A program made the translations under genes and the position numbers. Positions 1 through 5,780 of a stretch of DNA of 6,561 nucleotides are shown in pieces. How positions within the stretch are numbered: the first letter of the stretch is position 1; every line of letters begins with the position of its first letter. The notes under the pieces are model-generated. The model saw nothing but the letters and a program-made list of their open reading frames with translations, was not told the DNA's origin and made no database searches. This DNA is from Rubrobacter sp. (GTDB lineage: Bacteria > Actinomycetota > Rubrobacteria > Rubrobacterales > Rubrobacteraceae), in contig JADDKG010000058.1 in assembly GCA_020253895.1 (NCBI GenBank), forward strand, positions 1 to 6,561. Reading direction: 5' to 3'.

Positions 1-858
1 ATCCACGCGGTAAACCCGTACATCCTGGGGATGGCTGCCCCCTACTACGCGCGGCGCCTCGGGGTGCCGCTGGTGGCCTCCTACCACACCAACGTGGCCG
101 CCTACGCCCGCTTCTACCGGCTGGGCTTCCTCCACCATGCCGCCCGGCTGTACACCCGCGCGATACACAACCGGGCGGCCATAAACCTCTGCACCTCCTC
201 GGCCACGATGAAGTACCTGAGGGGCGAGGGGATACGCGCCCTCCGCCTCTGGCCTCAGGGGGTGGACTGCGGGCTCTTCGGGCCGCACAGGGCCTCCTTG
301 CGCTGGCGGAACCGGCTCTCCGGCGGCCATCCCCGCGAAAGGCTGGCCCTCTTCGTCGGCCGTCTCGCCCCGGAGAAGGGTATAGAGCGGCTCCGGGTTG
401 TGCTGGAGAAGCTGCCCGGCGTCCGGCTCGCCCTCGTGGGCGACGGCCCCGCCCGGCAGGCCCTGCAGAGGAGGTTCGCCGGGACCCCCACGGTCTTCAC
501 CGGGGTGCTGTACGGCGAGGAGCTGGCCGCGGCCTACGCCTCGGCTGACCTCTTCCTCTTCCCGTCCACAACCGAGACCCTTGGGATGGCGATGCTGGAG
601 GCCCTCGCCTCCGGGGTCCCGGTCGTGGCGGCCCGCAGCGGGGCCTCCCGGGAGGTGGTGGACGACGGCGAGACCGGGCTGCTGTACGAGCCGGGCTCCG
701 CCTCCTCGCTCGTCGCCGCCGTACACCGGCTGCTGGGCGAGGAGGAGCTGCGGGCCGCCATGGCCCGCAGGGCCCGCGCCGCCGCCGAGCGGCGCAGCTG
801 GGAGGCCGCGACCCGGACGCTGCGCGCCTGCTACCTCGAGGCGTTGGGGGAGGGATGA
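1..858 (+). CDS. GT4-family glycosyltransferase, SqdX-like (5' end outside window)
   Basis: The frame is open from base 1 and is read through the ATG at 31, so the gene starts upstream of the window; 285 residues are visible. It is a GT-B fold retaining glycosyltransferase of family GT4. The visible N-terminal part has a VASYHTN segment and NLCTSS followed by LWPQGVD. The C-terminal nucleotide-sugar domain has FVGRLAPEKGIERL, LALVGDGP and PSTTETLGMAMLEALASG, with the EX7E pair at visible residues 192 and 200. The combination HTN / NLCTS / LW-GVD / FVGRL-EKGIERL is what I know from SqdX, which transfers sulfoquinovose from its UDP form to diacylglycerol, and from related glycolipid mannosyltransferases. 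Donor and acceptor cannot be fixed from sequence, so no symbol is given. It is probably cytoplasmic and membrane-associated. Its stop overlaps the next start (ATGA), so the two genes are likely cotranscribed and translationally coupled. Confidence 0.9.
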   Translation: MHAVNPYILGMAAPYYARRLGVPLVASYHTNVAAYARFYRLGFLHHAARLYTRAIHNRAAINLCTSSATMKYLRGEGIRALRLWPQGVDCGLFGPHRASLRWRNRLSGGHPRERLALFVGRLAPEKGIERLRVVLEKLPGVRLALVGDGPARQALQRRFAGTPTVFTGVLYGEELAAAYASADLFLFPSTTETLGMAMLEALASGVPVVAARSGASREVVDDGETGLLYEPGSASSLVAAVHRLLGEEELRAAMARRARAAAERRSWEAATRTLRACYLEALGEG

Positions 859-1316
859 GGCGCCGCGAGAAGCTGAAGAGGGGCGGCATCCGCTTCTCCA
901 AGTTCACCGCGGTGGGCGCGATGAACGCCGCCGTGGACATCGGAGCGCTCAACCTGCTCCTCTGGCTTGAGCCCACCCGTGTCCCCTGGCAGATCGCCCT
1001 CTACAACGGCGTGGCGCTCGTGCTGGCCAACCTCAACAGCTACGTCTGGAACTCCCAGTGGACCTTCAGGGGGCGCTCCCGGCACGGCCTGTGGCAGGGC
1101 CTCGCCTTCACCGGTCAGGCGCTGGTCAACATCGGGATAAGCAGCGGGCTCTTCTGGCTGCTCGTCAGGCCCATCCTGCTGCACACCGAGGTGCCGACCT
1201 ACCTCGCGGGCAACGCCGCCAAGGTGGTCTCCGTCGCGGTAGCCTCGGTCGTCAGCTACTTTCTCATGCGCTACGTGGTCTTCTCCCGCTGGAGGCCCTT
1301 CAAGGGACGCTTGTAA
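855..1316 (+). CDS. GtrA-family membrane protein
   Basis: A 153-residue integral membrane protein with four predicted hydrophobic helices at about residues 17-38, 44-66, 82-104 and 117-142. Both ends are basic (MRRREKLKRGG at the start, RWRPFKGRL at the end). This is the size and topology of the GtrA/DPMS family. The aromatic motif NSYVWNSQWTF (61-71) at the end of helix 2 and its weaker repeat SYFLMRYVVF (134-143) after helix 4 support the call. Family members are thought to help flip polyprenyl-phosphate-linked sugars across the membrane or to partner glycosyltransferases; the exact substrate here is unknown. The ATG overlaps the stop of the SqdX-like gene, and the purine-rich GGGGGAGGG just before it serves as ribosome binding site. 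The likely role is therefore in the same glycolipid or cell-wall sugar pathway. No terminator is seen after it. Confidence 0.85.
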   Translation: MRRREKLKRGGIRFSKFTAVGAMNAAVDIGALNLLLWLEPTRVPWQIALYNGVALVLANLNSYVWNSQWTFRGRSRHGLWQGLAFTGQALVNIGISSGLFWLLVRPILLHTEVPTYLAGNAAKVVSVAVASVVSYFLMRYVVFSRWRPFKGRL

Positions 1317-1339
1317 GAGCGGCGGGCGCGTGCTAAATT
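1311..1339 (+). promoter_or_regulatory. Promoter of the tRNA Gly-Cys-Val cluster
   Basis: A -35-like TTGTAA (1311-1316) and a -10-like TAAATT (1334-1339) are separated by 17 bp. The -10 is preceded by TGC, an extended -10 element. The -35 overlaps the end of gtrA, including its TAA stop. The predicted start, around 1346, is a few bases before the mature 5' end of tRNA-Gly at 1350. This AT-rich patch stands out in a very GC-rich setting. Each hexamer matches the sigma-70 consensus at 4 of 6 positions. Confidence 0.55.
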
Positions 1340-1349
1340 ATTCCGGCAC

Positions 1350-1422
1350 GCGGACGTAGCTCAGCTGGTAGAGCATCACCTTGCCATGGTGAGGGTCGCG
1401 GGTTCGAATCCCGTCGTCCGCT
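1350..1422 (+). tRNA. tRNA-Gly(GCC)
   Basis: A full cloverleaf can be drawn. The acceptor GCGGACG (1350-1356) pairs with CGTCCGC (1415-1421), and the discriminator U at 1422 is usual for bacterial tRNA-Gly. The D stem is GCTC/GAGC (1359-1362/1371-1374). The anticodon stem is TCACC/GGTGA around loop TTGCCAT, with anticodon GCC at 1383-1385. The T arm has loop TTCGAAT (1403-1409). The mature part is 73 nt. The 3' CCA is not encoded (CTG follows), so it must be added by the CCA-adding enzyme. It is the first gene of a three-tRNA cluster. Confidence 0.97.
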
Positions 1423-1442
1423 CTGGCCACGGGCCATAACCT

Positions 1443-1513
1443 GGCGGCATGGCCGAGTGGTTAGGCAAGGGTCTGCAAAACCCTGTACCCCGGTTCGATT
1501 CCGGGTGCCGCCT
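1443..1513 (+). tRNA. tRNA-Cys(GCA)
   Basis: The acceptor GGCGGCA (1443-1449) pairs with TGCCGCC (1506-1512), and the discriminator U at 1513 is the identity base of tRNA-Cys. The D stem GCC/GGC is 3 bp. The anticodon stem AGGGT/ACCCT (1468-1472/1480-1484) encloses loop CTGCAAA, with anticodon GCA at 1475-1477. The T loop is TTCGATT. The gene is 71 nt with no encoded CCA. It lies 20 nt after tRNA-Gly and 22 nt before tRNA-Val, consistent with processing from one transcript. Confidence 0.97.
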
Positions 1514-1535
1514 CTCGGGCCGTCGGGCGGAGTGT

Positions 1536-1607
1536 GGGCGATTAGCTCAGGGGGAGAGCGCTTCCTTGACGCGGAAGAGGTCAGTGGTTCGAATCCACTA
1601 TCGCCCA
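1536..1607 (+). tRNA. tRNA-Val(GAC)
   Basis: The acceptor GGGCGAT (1536-1542) pairs with ATCGCCC (1600-1606), with discriminator A at 1607. The D stem is GCTC/GAGC (1545-1548/1556-1559). The anticodon stem CTTCC/GGAAG encloses loop TTGACGC, with anticodon GAC at 1568-1570. The T loop is TTCGAAT. The gene is 72 nt with no encoded CCA. It is the last of the Gly-Cys-Val cluster, an order I recall from other actinobacteria such as mycobacteria. Confidence 0.97.
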
Positions 1608-1702
1608 CTCCAGTTCCCCCGAACTACCTAGAGTGAGCCTCCGCCCGGGGGGCCTCTGCTTCCCGTTGTCCTGGCGTGTTCTGGAGAAAGGTGTTGGGTT
1701 AG
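1608..1702 (+). promoter_or_regulatory. tRNA-Val to thrS spacer with two small hairpins and the thrS ribosome binding site
   Basis: This 95-nt spacer holds a 5-bp hairpin, AGTTC/GAACT (1612-1616/1621-1625). It also holds a GC-rich imperfect hairpin at 1635-1656 (GAG/CTC, a bulged C, then CCTCC/GGGGG). Neither is followed by a T tract, so neither is a clear intrinsic terminator. No convincing -10/-35 pair was found; thrS may be read from the tRNA promoter or from a promoter I cannot recognise. The purine-rich GGAGAAAGGTG (1683-1693) ends 9 nt before the ATG and is the likely Shine-Dalgarno region. There is no T-box specifier or antiterminator sequence. Confidence 0.3.
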
Positions 1703-3619
1703 ATGGCGACTGTCAGGCTCCCTGACGGCAAGGAACTGGAGGTGGGCCCCGGCGAGCGCCTGGGGGACGTCGCGCGGCGGATAGGGCCGCGCCTGGCCCG
1801 CGACGCGGTGGTAGCCCGGCTCAACGGGCGGCTCGTGGATCTGAGCCTCCCGGTGGATGGCGGGGGGGATCTGGAGTTCGTCACCGCCGACTCCCCCGAG
1901 GGCCTCTACGTCCTGCGGCACTCCACCGCGCACGCCATGGCCCAGGCGATCCTCGAGCTCTACCCCGGCAGCAAGCTCACCATCGGGCCCCCGGTGGACG
2001 AGGGCTTCTACTACGACATCGAGGTGAACGGCAGGATCTCGGAGGAGGATCTCCCGCGCATCGAGGAGCGGATGCGCGAGATAGTGAAGCGCGACCTGCC
2101 CATAAGGCGCGAGGAGGTCTCCAAGGAGGAGGCCCGGAAGCTCTACCGGGACAACCCCTACAAGCTGGAGCTCATCGACGAGATACCGGAGGATAGGGTA
2201 TCCATCTACCGGCAGGGGGAGTTCTTCGACCTCTGCCGCGGGCCGCACGTTCCGAGCACCGGCAGGCTCGGGGCCTTCAGGCTCCAGAGCGTCGCCGGGG
2301 CCTACTGGCGCGGCGACGAGAGCAACCCGATGCTCACCCGGATCTACGGTACCGCCTGGCCCACGGAGAAGCAGCTCAGGGCGCACCTGAAGCGGCTCGA
2401 GGAGGCAAAGGCCCGCGACCACCGCAGGCTCGGGCGCGAGCTGGACCTCTTTACCTTCTCGCCTGATGTAGGGGCCGGCATACCCCTGTTTCTGCCCAAG
2501 GGCGAGACGCTCCGGCACCTCATGGAGGGCTTCGTCCGGGAGGTGCAGACCCGCTACGGCTACGAGCACGTCTGGACCGGACACCTGGTAAACGAGCGGC
2601 TCTATGCCCGTTCGGGGCATCTCGAGCACTACCAGGACGCCATGTTCCCCCCGATGAAGGACGGGGAGAACACCTACCGGCTCAAGCCGATGAACTGCCC
2701 CAGCCACATGACCCTCTTTAACTCCCGCCCCCACTCCTACCGGGACCTCCCGGTCCGCTACGCCGAGTTCGCCACCCTCTACCGCTACGAGAAAAGCGGC
2801 GAGCTCTCCGGGCTCACCCGGGTGCGCAGCCTCACCCAGGACGACGCGCACATCTTCTGCACCGAGGAGCAGGTACAGGAGGAGTTTGCCCGGGCGCTGG
2901 CCATAATCCGCGAGGTGCTCGACACCTACGGCTTCACCGACTACCGGGTCCGCCTCTCGCTGCGCGACCCCCAAGGGGGCAAGTACATCGCCGACGAGGA
3001 GAAGTGGGAACGGGCGGAGAAGGCGCTGCGGGCGGCGCTGGACGCGGCGGGGATAGACTACGACCCGGCGCCCGGCGAGGCCGCCTTCTACGGCCCCAAG
3101 GCGGACTTCATGGCCAGGGACGTGCTGGGGCGCGAGTGGCAGCTCTCCACCATCCAGGTGGACTTCATCCAGCCCGGCAGGCTCGGGTGCGAGTACGTGG
3201 GGGAGGACGGCGAGCGGCACACCCCGGTGCTGCTGCACCGGGCCGTCACCGGGACCACCGAGCGCTTTATGGCGGTGCTCATCGAGCACTACGCCGGCGC
3301 CTTCCCCACCTGGCTCTCTCCGGTGCAGGCGGTGGTCATCCCCGTCGCCGACCGGCATCTGGGGTACGCCCGGCGGGTGTGCGGGCGGCTCCGCGAAGGG
3401 GGGCTGCGGGTGGAGGTCGACGACTCCCCCAACAGCATGCAGAAGAAGATCCGGGAGAACGCCCGGCAGAAGGTCCCCTACCTGCTCATCGTGGGCGACC
3501 GGGAGGAGGAGTCCGGGACGGTCAACGTCCGGCGCCGCGGCGAGGGCAAGCGGCAGGCCGAGATGCCCCTGCAGGAGTTTCTGCAGCGGGTGCGCGAGGA
3601 GGTCGCGGCCCGCCGCTGA
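1703..3619 (+). CDS. thrS: Threonyl-tRNA synthetase
   Basis: A 638-residue class II synthetase that charges tRNA-Thr, at the normal full length (about 640). The domains run in order. A TGS domain covers about residues 1-62. The N2 editing domain, which removes mischarged serine, has its site residues H73 and H77 (HSTAH) and C178 and H182 ([10 protein letters not shown]). The catalytic domain covers about 240-535, and the anticodon-binding domain about 540-638 ([14 protein letters not shown] onward). The catalytic zinc ligands are C332 (NCPSH), H383 (DDAHIF) and H512 (LLHRAVTG), matching the E. coli set C334/H385/H511. Motif 2 ([12 protein letters not shown]) and motif 3 ([20 protein letters not shown]) are intact. 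The ATG at 1703 has an upstream Shine-Dalgarno sequence and gives the expected TGS start. The gene lies directly before infC, as in E. coli, but a strong promoter in the gap suggests separate expression of infC. Confidence 0.98.
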   Translation: MATVRLPDGKELEVGPGERLGDVARRIGPRLARDAVVARLNGRLVDLSLPVDGGGDLEFVTADSPEGLYVLRHSTAHAMAQAILELYPGSKLTIGPPVDEGFYYDIEVNGRISEEDLPRIEERMREIVKRDLPIRREEVSKEEARKLYRDNPYKLELIDEIPEDRVSIYRQGEFFDLCRGPHVPSTGRLGAFRLQSVAGAYWRGDESNPMLTRIYGTAWPTEKQLRAHLKRLEEAKARDHRRLGRELDLFTFSPDVGAGIPLFLPKGETLRHLMEGFVREVQTRYGYEHVWTGHLVNERLYARSGHLEHYQDAMFPPMKDGENTYRLKPMNCPSHMTLFNSRPHSYRDLPVRYAEFATLYRYEKSGELSGLTRVRSLTQDDAHIFCTEEQVQEEFARALAIIREVLDTYGFTDYRVRLSLRDPQGGKYIADEEKWERAEKALRAALDAAGIDYDPAPGEAAFYGPKADFMARDVLGREWQLSTIQVDFIQPGRLGCEYVGEDGERHTPVLLHRAVTGTTERFMAVLIEHYAGAFPTWLSPVQAVVIPVADRHLGYARRVCGRLREGGLRVEVDDSPNSMQKKIRENARQKVPYLLIVGDREEESGTVNVRRRGEGKRQAEMPLQEFLQRVREEVAARR

Positions 3620-3626
3620 GGCCGCG

Positions 3627-3656
3627 TGGACAGGAGCGACGCCCCCACAGTATAAT
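3627..3656 (+). promoter_or_regulatory. Sigma-70-type promoter of the infC-rpmI-rplT operon
   Basis: TGGACA (3627-3632, 5 of 6 to TTGACA) and a perfect TATAAT (3651-3656) are separated by 18 bp. The site lies just after the thrS stop (3617-3619). Transcription should start near 3660-3664, giving a leader of roughly 135 nt before the proposed infC start. This is the best promoter match in the window. Confidence 0.75.
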
Positions 3657-3662
3657 TGCAAG

Positions 3663-3797
3663 CGGAGTTGTAAGCCCGTAACGGTTCTCGAGGTCCCGGC
3701 AAACCCCGGGACGGAAGCAGAGTCATCCCGCGCGGGCGGTTGTAGTTCTACGTACCGAGAGGAGTGGTGCACAGTAGCTTTTGAGGACGAGCCGAGG
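3663..3797 (+). promoter_or_regulatory. Structured infC leader (candidate translational control element)
   Basis: The leader has a stable 7-bp hairpin, GTCCCGG/CCGGGAC (3693-3699/3706-3712, loop CAAACC). A CCCGCGCGGG palindrome (3727-3736) and a GTAG/CTAC hairpin (3742-3751) follow. TTCTCG (3685-3690) can pair with CGAGAG (3756-3761, one G-U pair). This would close a multi-branch fold over all three hairpins and tie up part of the purine-rich AGGAG (3760-3764), the only good Shine-Dalgarno sequence in front of infC. In other bacteria L20 or IF3 autoregulates this operon through such leaders; which ligand, if any, acts here is unknown. No T-rich terminator follows the hairpins, so control of translation is more likely than attenuation. 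Confidence 0.45.
3767..3784 (+). other. Possible five-codon leader ORF ending at a shift-prone TTTTGA
   Basis: GTG at 3767 (another GTG sits at 3764 in the same frame) reads V-H-S-S-F and then TGA (3782-3784), close after the AGGAG. The last sense codon and stop form TTT-TGA. A +1 slip of tRNA-Phe from UUU (3779-3781) to UUU (3780-3782) keeps full pairing and puts the ribosome exactly into the infC frame at GAG 3783. This may be chance. The gap from AGGAG to GTG is only 2 nt, which argues against efficient initiation here. Confidence 0.2.
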
Positions 3798-4352
3798 ATC
3801 AACGGTCAGATAAGGGCGCGGCAGGTGCGCCTCATATCGGCCAGTGGCGAGCAGCTGGGTATAAAGCACATCCGCGAGGCGATGGACATCGCCGAGAGGC
3901 AGGACCTCGACCTCGTAGAGGTCGCCCCCAACGCCAACCCGCCCGTTGTCCGCCTGATGGACTACGGGAAGTACAAGTACCAGAAAGAGCAGGCCAGAAA
4001 GGCCGCCCGCAAGAAGCAGGTCAGCATCAACGTCCGGGAGATAAAGCTCCGACCCAAGATCGGGGACCACGACTTCGAGACCAAGAAGGGCCACGTGGAG
4101 CGCTTTCTGCGCGGGGGCGACAAGGTGAAGGTGACCATCATGTTCCGGGGACGCGAGGTCCAGCACCCCGAGCTCGGCGAGCGGCTTCTGAGGCGGCTGG
4201 CCGACGACCTCTCCGACCTCGGCCGCATCGAGAACCAGCCAAAGCTCGACGGGCGCAACATGGTGATGGTGCTAGCTCCCCGCAAGGACGTGACCAAGGG
4301 CGCGCAGGAGCCCAAGTCCTCTCGCGGAAAGGAGAAGGCCGGCCGCCGTTAA
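3798..4352 (+). CDS. infC: Translation initiation factor IF-3 (start codon unusual)
   Basis: IF3 binds the 30S subunit, keeps subunits apart and checks the initiator tRNA and start codon. The N-domain starts at [13 protein letters not shown] and includes [33 protein letters not shown] lysine-rich linker follows, then the C-domain with [44 protein letters not shown] and [14 protein letters not shown]. Reading from 3798 gives 184 residues, close to the usual 180. The first ordinary start in frame is GTG 3825, but it lies inside the conserved N-domain and would remove INGQIRARQ. No ATG, GTG, TTG or CTG occurs in frame between 3651 and 3825. I chose ATC 3798 because AUU/AUC/AUA starts are a known infC trait that lets IF3 repress its own synthesis. 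However, the good AGGAG (3760-3764) lies far upstream, and the weaker GAGG (3783-3786) is 11 nt away. A start near 3774, or +1 frameshift entry, remains possible. The identity is certain; the start is not. Confidence 0.95.
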   Translation: MNGQIRARQVRLISASGEQLGIKHIREAMDIAERQDLDLVEVAPNANPPVVRLMDYGKYKYQKEQARKAARKKQVSINVREIKLRPKIGDHDFETKKGHVERFLRGGDKVKVTIMFRGREVQHPELGERLLRRLADDLSDLGRIENQPKLDGRNMVMVLAPRKDVTKGAQEPKSSRGKEKAGRR

Positions 4353-4378
4353 GAGAACGCACCTCTCTCTGGTACAAT
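4349..4378 (+). promoter_or_regulatory. Candidate internal promoter before rpmI
   Basis: TACAAT (4373-4378, 5 of 6 to consensus) is preceded by TGG, an extended -10. A weak -35, TTAAGA (4349-4354, 4 of 6), lies 18 bp upstream and overlaps the infC stop. The predicted start near 4385 would give a leader of about 100 nt to rpmI. This would let L35 and L20 be made in excess over IF3, as ribosome stoichiometry requires. Confidence 0.45.
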
Positions 4379-4383
4379 AGCCG

Positions 4384-4448
4384 ACCGGCCCTTTCGGGCC
4401 TCGAGAAGGCGGAGGCGAAGCGGCTTCGCTCCCGTGCCGCGAGCCTCC
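4384..4448 (+). promoter_or_regulatory. Structured leader upstream of rpmI (possible L20 control site)
   Basis: Two hairpins lie in the infC-rpmI gap. GGCCC/GGGCC (4387-4391/4396-4400, loop TTTC) comes first. An imperfect long hairpin at 4410-4434 follows, with core GCGAAG/CTTCGC (4415-4420/4424-4429) and loop CGG. GGAGGC (4411-4416) can alternatively pair with GCCTCC (4443-4448), so two folds compete. No T tract follows, so these are not intrinsic terminators. In E. coli, L20 represses rpmI translation by binding RNA structure in the infC-rpmI region, and this is the matching location. L20 binding here is inference. Confidence 0.4.
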
Positions 4449-4488
4449 AGTAGAACAAGACGGGCAAGAAACGGGAAGGAGCAGGAAG

Positions 4489-4686
4489 ATGCCGAAGATG
4501 AAGACCCACAAGGGGGCTGCCGGGCGCTTCGAGGTGATGAAGAACGGCAAGCTCAAGCGCCGGCGGGCGGGGCACAACCACATCCTGGAGAAGAAGACCA
4601 GCAAGCGCAAGCGGCGGCTGAACACCGAGACCTTCGTGAGTCCAGCCGACGAGAAGCGTATAAAGCGTCTGCTGGGGGTGAGGTAG
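4489..4686 (+). CDS. rpmI: 50S ribosomal protein L35 (bL35)
   Basis: A 65-residue, strongly basic protein of the normal length for bL35, a late-assembling 50S component. It has the family pattern [13 protein letters not shown] near the N-terminus, a basic middle ([24 protein letters not shown]) and the C-terminal [10 protein letters not shown]. The ATG at 4489 is fixed by an ideal AAGGAG (4476-4481) 7 nt upstream. It sits 136 nt after infC, with a possible internal promoter and structured leader between. Its TAG stop is followed at once by the rplT GTG, so the two are very probably translationally coupled. Confidence 0.98.
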   Translation: MPKMKTHKGAAGRFEVMKNGKLKRRRAGHNHILEKKTSKRKRRLNTETFVSPADEKRIKRLLGVR

Positions 4687-5085
4687 GTGGCCCGGGCGTC
4701 GCGCAGCATCCACGCCCGCAAGAAGCGTCGCAAGCTCCTCAAGGAGGCGCGGGGCTACTGGGGGACCAAGCACACCTCCTACAAGCGGGCCAAGGAGCAG
4801 GTCTGGAAGAGCGGCGTCTACGCCTACGTCGGGCGCAAGCAGAAGAAGCGGGACTTCCGGGCGCTCTGGATCCAGCGGATCAACGCCGCCGCCCGGCAGC
4901 ACGGTCTCTCCTACTCCCGCTTTATCCACGGGCTGCGCCTGGCGGGCTTGGATCTCGACCGCAAGGTCCTCGCCGACCTCGCCGTCTCCGAGCCGGAGGC
5001 CTTCGGCGCGCTGGCCGCCCAGGTGAAGAACGCGCTGGAGGGCCGCCCGGTGGAGCGCCGGATCAAGCTCGGAGAGGCGGGCTAG
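4687..5085 (+). CDS. rplT: 50S ribosomal protein L20 (bL20)
   Basis: A 132-residue basic protein that binds 23S rRNA early in 50S assembly and is a known repressor of its own operon in several bacteria. The N-terminal extension is rich in Arg and Lys ([36 protein letters not shown]). The globular part carries [24 protein letters not shown] and [23 protein letters not shown], both typical of bL20. It is longer than the E. coli protein (about 118) through a C-terminal tail ending [11 protein letters not shown]; actinobacterial L20 proteins commonly have such tails. The GTG start directly abuts the rpmI stop, and GGGGGTGAGG (4674-4683) inside the end of rpmI can serve as ribosome binding site. 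Confidence 0.98.
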   Translation: MARASRSIHARKKRRKLLKEARGYWGTKHTSYKRAKEQVWKSGVYAYVGRKQKKRDFRALWIQRINAAARQHGLSYSRFIHGLRLAGLDLDRKVLADLAVSEPEAFGALAAQVKNALEGRPVERRIKLGEAG

Positions 5086-5101
5086 CAGCCCGGGCGGCTC
5101 T

Positions 5102-5773
5102 GTGATCTCGCCCCGCCGGGCGAGGCGGCTGCATCACAAGAAGCACCGGGAGGCAGAGCGCCTGTTTCTGGCCGAGGGGGAGCGCCTCCTGGCCGAGGCT
5201 ACCGTACCGCCGGTGCAGGTGTTCTCAGAACCGGAGCAGATACGGCGCGTATCGACCCTCAAGACCCCGGCCGGACCGGTCGGGGTCTTCCCGTTCGTGG
5301 ACGTCCCGGCGGGGGAGCTGCTCGCCGCGGTTCGCACCGTGGTGCTCCTGGAGGGGGTGCAGGACCCGGGCAACGTGGGGACCGTCATCCGCTCGGCCCA
5401 CGCCTTCGGGGCGGGGGTCGGGCTCTCGCGGGGTTGCGCCGACCTCTACAACCCCAAGACGGTCCGCTCCACGATGGGCTCGCTCTTCCACGTGCCGGTG
5501 GCGCGGGACCTAGATCCCCCGGCCTTCCTCGGGCTCGCCCGGCGGGAGGGCTTCGGGCTCGTTGCCGCCGTCGCGCGGGGAGGAGAGCCTCCCGGGAGTA
5601 TGCCCGGCGGGCCGCTGGTGATTGCGGTTGGCTCCGAGGGGGCCGGGCTCTCCCCGGAGGTCATCCGCTCCTGCGGGCTCGAGGTCAGCATCCCCTCGCT
5701 CGCGCCCTCGCTCAACGCCGCGGTCGCCGCCTCCATCCTGCTCTACGAGGCATACCGCCGTGTGCTACCATAA
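5102..5773 (+). CDS. SpoU/TrmH-family RNA 2'-O-methyltransferase
   Basis: A 223-residue SPOUT enzyme that moves a methyl group from S-adenosylmethionine to a ribose 2'-OH of rRNA or tRNA. The N-terminal substrate-binding part is short. It starts RRARRLHHKKHREAERLFLAEGERLLAEA, typical of the family, but the piece between there and TPAGPVGVFPF (about 31-62) is shorter than usual. The SpoU domain has motif 1 NVGTVIRSAHAFGAG (N91, R97), motif 2 VIAVGSEGAGLS (E179) and motif 3 IPSLAPSLNAAVAASILLYEAYRR (S203-L204-N205), which form the cofactor knot and active site. The GTG start is 16 nt after rplT, with no clear Shine-Dalgarno sequence; it is chosen because it gives the usual family N-terminus. 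The position between rplT and pheS matches the gene called tsnR in M. tuberculosis. The target nucleotide is unknown, and nothing shows thiostrepton resistance. Confidence 0.9.
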   Translation: MISPRRARRLHHKKHREAERLFLAEGERLLAEATVPPVQVFSEPEQIRRVSTLKTPAGPVGVFPFVDVPAGELLAAVRTVVLLEGVQDPGNVGTVIRSAHAFGAGVGLSRGCADLYNPKTVRSTMGSLFHVPVARDLDPPAFLGLARREGFGLVAAVARGGEPPGSMPGGPLVIAVGSEGAGLSPEVIRSCGLEVSIPSLAPSLNAAVAASILLYEAYRRVLP

Positions 5774-5774
5774 T
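5769..5774 (+). promoter_or_regulatory. Possible -10 element for a leaderless pheS transcript
   Basis: CATAAT (5 of 6 to TATAAT) overlaps the stop of the methyltransferase gene and ends 6 nt before the pheS ATG, so transcription would begin at or next to the start codon. No recognisable -35 lies at the right distance, and there is no Shine-Dalgarno sequence in the 20 nt before the ATG. Leaderless mRNAs are common in actinobacteria. Chance resemblance is possible. Confidence 0.25.
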
Positions 5775-5780
5775 CGGCCC

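Noticed and set aside
1612..1656. Intrinsic terminator after tRNA-Val
   Set aside because: Two hairpins are present, but neither is followed by a run of T, so termination cannot be supported.
1608..1702. T-box riboswitch before thrS
   Set aside because: The spacer is only 95 nt and has no T-box sequence, specifier loop or terminator/antiterminator pair.
3004..3681. A 225-codon + strand frame inside thrS
   Set aside because: It is an out-of-frame shadow rich in Gly, Ala and Arg, overlapping the conserved catalytic and anticodon-binding domains of ThrS.
1628..3802. A 724-codon open frame on the - strand, opposite thrS
   Set aside because: It is a mirror of thrS codon bias in GC-rich DNA. The protein is low-complexity (Val, Leu, Pro, Gly, Glu, His) with no recognisable domain, while the + strand encodes a complete ThrS.
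3825..3827. GTG as the infC start
   Set aside because: It lies inside the conserved N-domain and encodes the Val of RARQVRLI; starting there would remove conserved residues, and there is no Shine-Dalgarno sequence at the right distance.
4138..4929. A 263-codon open frame on the - strand across infC, rpmI and rplT
   Set aside because: It runs antisense to three well-identified genes and has no domain.
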